A stretch of DNA of 64,000 bases from Actinomycetes bacterium (lineage in GTDB: Bacteria > Actinomycetota > Acidimicrobiia > IMCC26256 > PALSA-610), in the NCBI GenBank assembly GCA_025360585.1, contig JANYBW010000017.1:53922-117921 (forward strand), in the 5' to 3' direction. The notes below the pieces were generated by a model. It was not told the origin of the DNA. It saw only the letters and a program-made list of their open reading frames with translations, and searched no databases. Positions 35,010 to 42,101 of this stretch are shown one piece after another. How positions within the stretch are numbered: the stretch's first letter is position 1; each line of letters begins with the position of its first letter. The translations under genes were made by a program, and so were the position numbers.

Positions 35010-35125
35010 GCGACTCCCAGTGAGAAAGGCACACCCGTCGAGAGGCGGGGCCGCAAAGCTACGGAGCCAAACCGGGCCCGACACAACGTTGTGTTGGGCG
35101 CGACGGCGAGCCGAGCTACCGAGGG
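35010..35125 (+). ncRNA. Cyclic di-GMP-I riboswitch (GEMM motif)
   Basis: The leader contains the conserved parts of the c-di-GMP-I aptamer in order. AAAGGCACACC is followed by a CGTCGAGAGGCG hairpin with a GNRA-type loop, then the hallmark CCGCAAAGCTACGG and AGCCAAACC. A long third hairpin built around ACACAACGTTGTGT (about 35080-35093) follows, and then GAGCCGAGCTACCGAGG, corresponding to the AGCCGGGTTACCGA receptor strand. It ends about 72 bases before the pilin ATG. A CCCCG/CGGGG hairpin (35132-35147) between aptamer and ribosome binding site is the likely expression platform. The ligand is inferred from the motif. Confidence 0.93.
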
Positions 35126-35196
35126 ATTTCGCCCCGGATTTTCGGGGGAGCCGCCTGCAAACCAAGGCCAACCCGACATCCGAAAGGTACGCATCC

Positions 35197-35718
35197 ATGA
35201 ATGCTCTCACTGCTATTGCGCGGCGTCGCCACGACCACGGCGATCAACAAGACCAACAGGGTTTTACCCTGATCGAGTTGATGGTGGTCGTGTTGATTAT
35301 CGCCATCTTGATTGCGATCGCGATCCCGACATTCCTCGGTGCTCGTTCGCGAGCCCAAGACCGAGCGGCAGAATCCAGTCTCCGCAACGGCCTTACCTCT
35401 GCAAAAACCATTTTCACAGATCAAGAGGATTACACCCAAGCTACGGGGGTTGCCCTCAAGGCGGTAGAGCCGTCGTTGACCTTCAACGGAACCAACGTCG
35501 CAGCGACTGCTGCATCGACGGGGCAAAATGATGTATCCGTCAGTTCGACCACCGCGACGAAAATAGCAATGGCGGCATGGTCTAAGTCCGGTACTTGCTT
35601 CTTCATTGCCGACGATTCGCAAGCTGGTGGAACGACCTTCGGTTCGACCCCGAATGCAACGTCTACATCGTGTACCGCAACGGCGACTCCGTCGTCTGGT
35701 TGGAAGTCCAGCTGGTAG
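35197..35718 (+). CDS. Type IV pilin (major prepilin-like)
   Basis: A 173-residue prepilin. The leader of 22 residues ends ...QDQQG, and the mature protein starts FTLIELMVVVLIIAILIAIAIPTFL with the +5 Glu, as in type IVa pilins and type II pseudopilins. The helix continues to about residue 70, followed by a small globular domain with a C-terminal pair of cysteines. ATG 35197 has AAAGGT upstream. The gene is preceded by a c-di-GMP riboswitch and a flagellar-type promoter, so its synthesis is probably set by c-di-GMP. It is followed by a strong hairpin, then by the prepilin peptidase gene. Confidence 0.9.
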   Translation: MNALTAIARRRHDHGDQQDQQGFTLIELMVVVLIIAILIAIAIPTFLGARSRAQDRAAESSLRNGLTSAKTIFTDQEDYTQATGVALKAVEPSLTFNGTNVAATAASTGQNDVSVSSTTATKIAMAAWSKSGTCFFIADDSQAGGTTFGSTPNATSTSCTATATPSSGWKSSW

Positions 35719-35760
35719 CCGCCAGCTGAGCTGAGCGGGCGCCGGCAACTACACAGACAA

Positions 35761-35803
35761 ACAAGTGGGCTCGGGAGGTGCAACGCCACCCGAGCCCACT
35801 TGT
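35761..35803 (+). terminator. Strong hairpin terminator after pilin
   Basis: ACAAGTGGGCTCGGG (35761-35775) pairs perfectly with CCCGAGCCCACTTGT (35789-35803), and the stem extends inward through GG/CC after one mismatch. It lies 40 bases after the pilin stop. It probably separates abundant pilin mRNA from pilD or protects its 3' end. Confidence 0.85.
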
Positions 35804-35999
35804 TGTCGGCCGGATTCAGATGTTCGAAGCAATGAGGTTGTTGACGACCCGAGAGGTGACACTATGCAAAATATCTGTGAAGCCACACCGCGTGTCCTTC
35901 GAATCAGTTGCAACCAACCGATTGGGTATCGATGGTTAGCCAGTGCGCAGTCGGTACCGTTGGCGTCGTGCGTCTCTTTGTTTGCGGTGCGGTCGACCA
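35804..35999. other. Intergenic region before pilD, no clear gene
   Basis: About 200 bases between the pilin hairpin and pilD. A long plus-strand open frame covers the region and continues through pilD in another phase, but it is a shadow. No hairpin, repeat or convincing promoter hexamers are seen; the promoter of pilD is presumably here. Confidence 0.4.
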
Positions 36000-36932
36000 A
36001 TGAACGCAGGAATTGTTGCGGTCATCAGCGCGCTCTTTGGATTACCGATCGGCTCGTTTCTCAACGTCGTGATTTGGCGCATCCCGCTCGAAGAATCCGT
36101 GGTACAGCCAGCGTCGCACTGCCCGGGTTGCGATCAGCCAATCAAGCCGTACGACAACATTCCGGTCGTTTCGTGGCTGTTGTTGCGCGGCAAATGTCGG
36201 AACTGCCACACGAACATCAACATTCGGTATCCGCTCGTGGAAGCCTTCACCGCGATCGCGTTTGCAGTGGTCGGCGCGCGCTTCGCCGATTCGATTGTGG
36301 TCGTGGCGTTGCTGGTACTGACCGCTTCGCTCATCGCGTTGTGCGCGATCGATATCGAACACTTCTTGTTGCCAAATCGAATTGTGTATCCAACCGGTTT
36401 CATGGTTGTTCCGCTCTTTGGACTCGCAGCGGCTGTCGATCATCAGTGGAGTTCGTTGGGGCGCGCGGCGCTCGGCGGCTTGATCGCTTTTGCAGGCTTT
36501 TACGCGATCTGGTTTGCGGCGCCCAAAGCGATGGGTTTTGGCGATGTCCGATTGTCGTTCATCCTCGGCTTCGCCGCGGCGTACTTCGGGTGGGGTGTGC
36601 TCGGGATGTCGTTGTTCTTGCCGTTTCTCTTGGGCTCCATCGGCGGGATCGCGTTGGCGGCGCCGATCGTGTTGATTCCGATGGCCGCGGGTGCTGCCGT
36701 CGGCTACGCAAACGGAGCCGGCGTGATGGAGAAGTATCAGGGGCAGGCTCCGACGAATCCCACGGCGGCCCGGGTCATGGTCGCGGTTGTGTTCGGCGTG
36801 CTCGCGGGTTCGGTGGTGTATCTGGTGCTCTCCGCGTTGAAGCGTGTCGAGCGCGGGCGCCATATCCCGTTTGGGCCGTATCTGGCCGCGGGATCACTGA
36901 TCGCTATCTACGCTCATGGAGTCAGTTTGTAG
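36000..36932 (+). CDS. pilD: Prepilin peptidase/N-methyltransferase
   Basis: A 310-residue membrane aspartyl protease that cleaves prepilin leaders and N-methylates the new N-terminus. The start MNAGIVAVISALFGLPIGSFLNVVIWRIP is typical. Two zinc-binding CxxC pairs follow (CPGCDQ, CRNCH). The catalytic Asp residues lie in CAIDIEHFLLPN and MGFGDVRL (GxGD). About eight membrane helices are present. ATG 36000 is preferred over the open frame to 35943. It should process the pilin encoded just upstream. Confidence 0.94.
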   Translation: MNAGIVAVISALFGLPIGSFLNVVIWRIPLEESVVQPASHCPGCDQPIKPYDNIPVVSWLLLRGKCRNCHTNINIRYPLVEAFTAIAFAVVGARFADSIVVVALLVLTASLIALCAIDIEHFLLPNRIVYPTGFMVVPLFGLAAAVDHQWSSLGRAALGGLIAFAGFYAIWFAAPKAMGFGDVRLSFILGFAAAYFGWGVLGMSLFLPFLLGSIGGIALAAPIVLIPMAAGAAVGYANGAGVMEKYQGQAPTNPTAARVMVAVVFGVLAGSVVYLVLSALKRVERGRHIPFGPYLAAGSLIAIYAHGVSL

Positions 36933-36975
36933 GCTTTCACTCCTTTTGCGGGCTCTATGACCGTTATTGTCGGTG

Positions 36976-36991
36976 TTGCCAGTGTTGGCAA
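36976..36991. promoter_or_regulatory. Inverted repeat upstream of HTH-pilM promoter
   Basis: TTGCCA (36976-36981) and TGGCAA (36986-36991) are separated by four bases. The site lies about 22 bases upstream of a -35-like TTGACG, where an activator or repressor could bind. Confidence 0.35.
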
Positions 36992-37012
36992 ACAACAGCC
37001 CAGATGTTTAAG

Positions 37013-37042
37013 TTGACGTTTGTTACTAATGAGCTCTACTGT
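37013..37042 (+). promoter_or_regulatory. Sigma-70-type promoter for HTH-pilM-pilO
   Basis: TTGACG (37013-37018) and TACTGT (37037-37042) are separated by 18 bases and resemble housekeeping hexamers. The expected start, near 37050, lies between ATG 37029 and TTG 37071, which supports TTG 37071 as the real start of the HTH gene. Confidence 0.45.
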
Positions 37043-37070
37043 GGCCATAGTTGATGGGGAAGGAGAGGTC

Positions 37071-37319
37071 TTGGCTACTGATCACCAATTACTGACGGTC
37101 CGTGAAGTCGCCGAGACCATGCGCGTTTCGACGATGACGGTCTACCGTCTCATCCGAGACGGCAATATGGCTGCGATTCGGGTGGGCAAACACTTTCGCC
37201 TCCGCACCGAAGACGTCCAGGCGTATCTCAATGCCCAAAGGGTGAATATGCGGGCTGGATCTGTGCCGGCCGATTCGCTCGCAACGAGCAGCGGGGGGAA
37301 CCCGTGGCCCGCCGTCTAA
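37071..37319 (+). CDS. Excisionase/BldC-type HTH protein in the pilus cluster
   Basis: An 82-residue DNA-binding protein with one MerR/excisionase-type HTH (LLTVREVAETMRVSTMTVYRLIRDGNMAAIRVGKHFRL) and a short polar tail. It is a clear paralogue of the protein at 4050-4244. TTG 37071 has a strong AAGGAGAGG site; the ATG at 37029 lies upstream of the apparent transcription start. It overlaps pilM by 16 bases, so it is the first gene of the pilM operon and may regulate pilus genes. Confidence 0.8.
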   Translation: MATDHQLLTVREVAETMRVSTMTVYRLIRDGNMAAIRVGKHFRLRTEDVQAYLNAQRVNMRAGSVPADSLATSSGGNPWPAV

Positions 37320-39016
37320 TCGGACTCGATATTGGCACCAACGCGATTGCCGTCGCTGAGGTCGTCGCCGGTGATCCGCCACGCCTGACTGCTTTCGGCC
37401 AAGTTGCGTTGCCCCGCGACGCAATGCGCGAAGGCGAAGTCGCCCAAGATGCTGCGGTCACCGAAGCGCTGAAACGGCTCCGCTCCGAAGTCGGTATTCG
37501 CAAAGCTCCAGTTCGCCTCGGGATCGCGAGCCCGCGATTGGTGGTGCGCCAAATCGAAATGCCGGTGATGTCGCGCTCGGATCTCGCGGGTGCGTTGCGA
37601 TTCCAGATCCAAGACCTCATCCCGATTCCGGCAGATGAAGCGGTGGTTGATTTCGCGATCCTCGATGAATTCACTCCGGTTGCAGGTGGTGCTCACTCGC
37701 CCGGCGATGCTGATCCAGTGATGCGGGTGTTGTTGGCCGCGGCGCAGCGCAGCTCGGTGTTGCGTTTGATCGAAGTAGTTGAAGCCGCGGGATTGCCCGT
37801 GGAGTCGGTTGATCTGATCCCACTCGCATTGGTTCGCAGTTTGGCCACAACAATTGCGGGCGGCGGTGGTGCCGAAGGCATCGTCAGCATCGGTGGAGGA
37901 GTAACGAGTGTTGTTGTGCACGAGGCTGGCGCGCCGCGTTTTGTGCGGGTGTTGGGTACCGGCGGACGCGCGCTCACAGATGCAATCGTTGCCTCGCTCG
38001 AATCCTCGCCCGACGTCGCGGAGTCTTTGAAACGCCAAATCGGTATCGTTGAAGACGATGCAGTGAACCAAGCGCGTACCGCCACCGAACGCCCGCTGAG
38101 CGCCTTGCTCGATGAAATTCGTAGCTCGCTCGATTACTACCGCAACCAACCCGGAGCTTCGCGACTTGAACGCGTGCAGCTCACGGGTGGCGGCGCGCAA
38201 ATGCACGGTGTGCGTGAACGGCTGAGCACGCTGCTCGGAGTGCCGGTGGAGCGCGGCGCGCCACGCAGCCGGTTGACCGTGGACGACATCGGATTCACAA
38301 TCGATGAACTCCCTCGGCTTGATCCGTATCTTGGAGCCGCGGTTGGGCTTGCAATGGGAGCCACTGACCGCACACCTGCGATTAACTTGTTGCCCGAGCA
38401 CGATTCCAAACGCGAAGCTACGTGGATCTCGGGCAAAACTTTGGTCGCTGCCGTTGGCGCCGCTGCACTCATAACCGCGTTGGCAGTGCCGACGGTCCAA
38501 AAACGCAGCGAAGCAAACGATTCCAACTTCCGCGCCGCAACCCAAGAAAAAGCGAATCGCCAAACCCAAACCCAGATCGATGCGTTAGCTGCGCAAGCCG
38601 CAGTCCAGGACCGACTCAAAGGCCTCACTGCACAAGTGAGTGGCGCGCTCGCAACGGACGTTTCCTGGGCCGCGTTGCTGAATGAGATCGCGCGCACGAT
38701 GCCGAACAACGTGTGGCTGACGGGGCTCCAAGGTTCCCTGATATCCGCGGTGCCTTCCAACGCGGCGCGCGCTACCAAAGTCGCGGTGTCGAGTTTCGCG
38801 GGGTCAATAACGTTCACCGTTTCGGGCCTGGACTACGTGGCCGTCGCGGACTGGTTGCGCCGAATTGGCCAGATGCCGGCGTTTTCGAATTTATGGGTTC
38901 CGCAAGCGCAGCAGTCGCAACTTGGTGGACGAACCATCGTCACCTTTCAGTCGAGCGCCTCACTCACCGAGACCGCGAAATCGGATCGCGCAACCAAGCT
39001 CGGGAGCGCAAAATGA
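37304..39016 (+). CDS. pilM: PilM-PilN fusion protein (type IV pilus assembly)
   Basis: A 570-residue protein joining two pilus alignment proteins that are normally separate. Residues 1-350 are PilM, an actin-like ATPase fold (LIGLDIGTNAIAVAEV, GRALTDAIVASL, LTGGGAQMHGV). The PilN part begins with INLLP at 360-364, which in PilN is the PilM-binding N-terminus. It continues with one membrane helix (380-396), a coiled coil and a ferredoxin-like periplasmic domain. The start is GTG 37304, and the end overlaps pilO (ATGA). The fusion would place PilM permanently at the membrane. Confidence 0.9.
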   Translation: MARRLIGLDIGTNAIAVAEVVAGDPPRLTAFGQVALPRDAMREGEVAQDAAVTEALKRLRSEVGIRKAPVRLGIASPRLVVRQIEMPVMSRSDLAGALRFQIQDLIPIPADEAVVDFAILDEFTPVAGGAHSPGDADPVMRVLLAAAQRSSVLRLIEVVEAAGLPVESVDLIPLALVRSLATTIAGGGGAEGIVSIGGGVTSVVVHEAGAPRFVRVLGTGGRALTDAIVASLESSPDVAESLKRQIGIVEDDAVNQARTATERPLSALLDEIRSSLDYYRNQPGASRLERVQLTGGGAQMHGVRERLSTLLGVPVERGAPRSRLTVDDIGFTIDELPRLDPYLGAAVGLAMGATDRTPAINLLPEHDSKREATWISGKTLVAAVGAAALITALAVPTVQKRSEANDSNFRAATQEKANRQTQTQIDALAAQAAVQDRLKGLTAQVSGALATDVSWAALLNEIARTMPNNVWLTGLQGSLISAVPSNAARATKVAVSSFAGSITFTVSGLDYVAVADWLRRIGQMPAFSNLWVPQAQQSQLGGRTIVTFQSSASLTETAKSDRATKLGSAK

Positions 39017-39717
39017 AAGCACGCATCATCGCCGTTTGCGTTTTGGTGCTCGTCGTCGTGGTCATCGCATGGAACGCGATCTTCTACGGGCCCGCGGGCG
39101 ACGCTGCGGACAAGGCAAAGCAGCGCGAAGTCGCGGCGGCGCAAGCGCGAACGCAGCTCACCGCGCAGCTCAAAGCTTTGCAGGATGTCGCGGCAAAAGG
39201 CCCGGAATTTCAGGCGAAAATCGACACGTTGAGCCGAGCGGTTCCGCTAACTCCTGATCTTGAAGGCTTCACTCGCAGCGCAAACGATCTCAAGACCAAA
39301 ACTGGAATCGATTGGGTGTCGGTGCAAAACGCAGTGCCGTCGTCGGGAGCTGGGCTCTCCGAAATCAAGATGCAGATCATCGTTTCGGGTGGTTATTACC
39401 AAATCCTTGATTACCTCACGCGCCTCCAACAACTGCGAAGGATCGTGGTGATCGACGGCATCAATATCACTGTCGGTAGCGACGATTCGCCAAGCAGTAG
39501 CGGTGCGTCGAGCGCGACTCCAACCACCAAAGCGAAGACCTCCGGTGGCGCGCCAAACCTGACTGTGAGCTTGTCCGCTCGGATGTTTACCCAAGCGCCA
39601 CCAGCGGACGCGGGGACCGGAACGAAGAACAGAATCGGCACCACGCCGACTCCGACCGCGGCGGCGACCGGCGGCGCCGCTCCCGCGACTCCAACCATTC
39701 CTGGAGGTGCGAACTGA
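39013..39717 (+). CDS. pilO: PilO-like type IV pilus protein
   Basis: A 234-residue bitopic protein: a short basic start, a membrane helix (ARIIAVCVLVLVVVVIAWNAIF), a coiled coil (40-75) and a ferredoxin-like domain. The domain contains SEIKMQIIVSGGYYQILDYLTRLQQLRRIVVIDGINI, typical of PilO. The C-terminal 70 residues are a Thr/Ser/Ala/Pro-rich disordered tail. The ATG overlaps the stop of the PilM-PilN gene by four bases. It is expected to dimerise with the PilN part. Confidence 0.88.
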   Translation: MKARIIAVCVLVLVVVVIAWNAIFYGPAGDAADKAKQREVAAAQARTQLTAQLKALQDVAAKGPEFQAKIDTLSRAVPLTPDLEGFTRSANDLKTKTGIDWVSVQNAVPSSGAGLSEIKMQIIVSGGYYQILDYLTRLQQLRRIVVIDGINITVGSDDSPSSSGASSATPTTKAKTSGGAPNLTVSLSARMFTQAPPADAGTGTKNRIGTTPTPTAAATGGAAPATPTIPGGAN

Positions 39718-40361
39718 TGGCTGTCCACGAACGAAAACGGCTTGCGGTATTGGGTGTGATCTTGGGTCTCGTCCTAGCGGGATTCGTTGCGAAGACGTTT
39801 TTGGTGAAGGACAACTCGAACAGCTCGCGTTCAAGCGCGCAACCCACGAATCCTTTTGTGCCTCATCTCAACGGGTCGTCGACGACTTCGCCGATCGTAC
39901 CCGGCACTCCTGCCGGCAGCGGTAAGCCAACAACGAGCGCGAGCACGACACCCAAAACGGTGCCGGTCTACGCCAACAAGAATCCGTTCGAGCCAGTAAT
40001 CCAAGCTGTGCCCGATCGATCGTCAACAACTTCGGGACCCTCGACAACCACGCCAACCACGACCTCCGGCCCGACGACTACGACCACTTCGAGCGTGACT
40101 ACCTCGACCACATCCAGTAGCCATCCCAGCACCGGACAAGTCGTGCGGCTCATCGATGTGTACCGGACGCCCGGCGGCAAGACCAATGCCCAAATCCGAG
40201 TGGGAGCGAGTGTGTATCGCGTTGGTGTGCATTCCGTGTTCGGCAAAGGCAACGCGTTTCGCGTCGTGAGTTTGGATCTGACCAGAAAATTTGGTTGCGG
40301 CCAATTCTTGTTTGGGGATTCAGTGTTTCGCTTGTGCGAAGGCCAACAAATAACCAAATGA
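39717..40361 (+). CDS. PilP-like secreted/membrane-anchored pilus-cluster protein
   Basis: A 214-residue protein. One N-terminal membrane helix (RLAVLGVILGLVLAGFVAKTFLV) is followed by a Ser/Thr/Pro-rich linker (about 50-140). A compact C-terminal domain follows (VRLIDVYRTPGGKTNAQIRVGASVYRVGVHSVFGKGNAFRVVSLDL...CGQFLFGDSVFRLCEGQ) with a possible disulfide. The ATG overlaps the pilO stop. The position after pilO and the small beta-rich domain suggest a functional counterpart of PilP, but no sequence family is recognised. The linker is long, as for spanning a wall. Confidence 0.7.
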   Translation: MAVHERKRLAVLGVILGLVLAGFVAKTFLVKDNSNSSRSSAQPTNPFVPHLNGSSTTSPIVPGTPAGSGKPTTSASTTPKTVPVYANKNPFEPVIQAVPDRSSTTSGPSTTTPTTTSGPTTTTTSSVTTSTTSSSHPSTGQVVRLIDVYRTPGGKTNAQIRVGASVYRVGVHSVFGKGNAFRVVSLDLTRKFGCGQFLFGDSVFRLCEGQQITK

Positions 40362-40404
40362 CAAAGATGCTTCGGTCTTGTATCGCGCTGCGTAATCTGG
40401 CTCC

Positions 40405-41568
40405 GTGTTGCGCTACTTAACTTCTGGTGAGTCACATGGTCCCGCGTTGATGGTGACCATGGAAGGGCTGCCAGCTGGCTTGCCGCTGGTCGTAGAAGAT
40501 CTCAATATTGAATTGGGGCGCCGCCGTCTGGGTTATGGCCGCGGTCCGCGCATGCGTTTCGAAGCGGATGAAGTCGAGTTCATGGGCGGAGTACGCCACG
40601 GTCGCACGATTGGTTCACCGGTATCGGTATTGATCCACAATTCGGAGTGGAAGACGGGCAAATGGGAATCCGAAATGAGTGCGGCGCCGGGGGCTACGGC
40701 CAAGCCGCTGACCCAACCGCGGCCCGGCCACGCGGATCTCGCCGGGATGCAAAAATACGGATTTACCGATGCTCGCGATGTGCTGGAGCGGGCGTCGGCG
40801 CGTGAGACTGCCGCGCGAGTTGTCGCCGGCGCGATTGCGAAGCGGTTGCTTTCCCATCTCGATGTTGCCGTGTTGTCGCACGTCGTGCAGCTTGGAGCGG
40901 CCAAAACGAGCTCGGATACTCCACGACCAAAGCCCGCCGACCTCGCACGGATTGATGCATCAGAAGTGCGTTGCTTTGATGAAACCGTCGAAGCCGAAAT
41001 GATCGCGCAGATCAAAGCGGCCGCGAAGCTCGGCGACAGTCTCGGTGGCGTGATCGAGATACTCGCCTACGGCGCACCGGTTGGTTTGGGATCACATGTG
41101 CATTGGGATCGCCGCCTCGATGGCATGCTGGCCCAAGCGCTCATGAGTATTCAAGCCATGAAAGGCGTTGAACTCGGCGAAGGATTTACCGTTGCGGGAG
41201 TGCGGGGCTCCGAAGCCCACGACGCGATCCATTGGGATGAAACTGCTGGCTACGTGCGCGAGTCCGCGCGCGCGGGGGGTATCGAAGGCGGGATGAGTAC
41301 CGGCGAAGTGATGATCGCTCGTGTTGCAATGAAGCCACTCGCGACCTTGAACCGTCCCACGCTCGCAACGGTCGATGTCATCACAAAAGAGTCCACGGTT
41401 TCATTCAAGGAACGCACGGATGTCACTGCCGTGCCTGCCGCAGGTGTTGTCGGCGAAACGATGATGGCGCTGGTGCTGGCTCAAGAAGTGCTCCGGAAAT
41501 TTGGTGGCGATTCCCTCGACGAGCTGCTGCGAAACTTTCGCGGCTACCAGGACACGCTGAAGCCGTAA
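40405..41568 (+). CDS. aroC: Chorismate synthase
   Basis: A 387-residue FMN-dependent enzyme converting 5-enolpyruvylshikimate-3-phosphate to chorismate. Motifs are TSGESHGPALMV, GYGRGPRM, RPGHADLAGMQKYGF.DARDVLERASARETAARV, and the C-terminal RTDVTAVPAAGVVGETMMALVLAQEVL. The start GTG is followed directly by TTG; there is no strong ribosome binding site. It starts the aro block aroC-aroK-aroB-aroQ, with overlapping starts. Confidence 0.95.
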   Translation: MLRYLTSGESHGPALMVTMEGLPAGLPLVVEDLNIELGRRRLGYGRGPRMRFEADEVEFMGGVRHGRTIGSPVSVLIHNSEWKTGKWESEMSAAPGATAKPLTQPRPGHADLAGMQKYGFTDARDVLERASARETAARVVAGAIAKRLLSHLDVAVLSHVVQLGAAKTSSDTPRPKPADLARIDASEVRCFDETVEAEMIAQIKAAAKLGDSLGGVIEILAYGAPVGLGSHVHWDRRLDGMLAQALMSIQAMKGVELGEGFTVAGVRGSEAHDAIHWDETAGYVRESARAGGIEGGMSTGEVMIARVAMKPLATLNRPTLATVDVITKESTVSFKERTDVTAVPAAGVVGETMMALVLAQEVLRKFGGDSLDELLRNFRGYQDTLKP

Positions 41569-42101
41569 TGGTCGCGTGTCACTTGGTGCTGATCGGCATG
41601 ATGGGGAGCGGGAAATCAACCGTAGGACAGCACTGCGCGGCGGAACTGAGCTTCGAGTTTTGCGACACCGACGATGTCATCGCGGCCAGTAGCGCGATGA
41701 CGATCCCTGAGATTTTCGCGGCGTACGGTGAAGCCGAATTTCGGCGGCGCGAAGTCAACGCGGTGCGTGATATCGCACGGTCAAACACTGCGCACGTCGT
41801 GGCGTGTGGAGGCGGTGTTGCGCTCGATCCCGCGAATCGCACCGCGCTGCGCGCACGCGGCTTCGTGGTGTGGCTCGACGCAACTCCCGAGGCCCTCGCG
41901 TCTCGGGTCGGCGATGGCCACGGCCGTCCCTTGCTCGCCACGGGAGACCCGCTAGCCACCTTGCAGCGCCTCGCCGAACTGCGATCCGATGCCTACGAAC
42001 GCGCCGCGCATCTAAGAATTGACACGACGCACAAGGACCGCAATACGGTGATCGAAGAAGTCATCCAGGCCTTTCGACACGAGGAATTCCATGCCAGTTG
42101 A
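41568..42101 (+). CDS. aroK: Shikimate kinase
   Basis: A 177-residue P-loop kinase that phosphorylates shikimate. Walker A is GMMGSGKSTVG, the substrate site is CDTDDVI, the Walker B-like motif is ACGGGVALD, and GRPLL occurs in the lid region. The ATG overlaps the last base of the aroC stop codon. The end overlaps the next gene by ten bases, indicating a tight operon. Confidence 0.95.
   Translation: MVACHLVLIGMMGSGKSTVGQHCAAELSFEFCDTDDVIAASSAMTIPEIFAAYGEAEFRRREVNAVRDIARSNTAHVVACGGGVALDPANRTALRARGFVVWLDATPEALASRVGDGHGRPLLATGDPLATLQRLAELRSDAYERAAHLRIDTTHKDRNTVIEEVIQAFRHEEFHAS

Noticed and set aside
35020..35196. In-frame upward extension of the pilin by 59 residues
   Set aside because: This stretch is the c-di-GMP riboswitch and leader; ATG 35197 has its own ribosome binding site and gives a normal prepilin leader.
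35765..37054. Long plus-strand open frame (429 codons) across pilD
   Set aside because: It is arginine- and cysteine-rich low-quality sequence in a different phase of pilD, which has clear family motifs.
37316..38569. Long open frame antisense to pilM
   Set aside because: Arg/His-rich reading with no motif, opposite a well-supported PilM-PilN gene.
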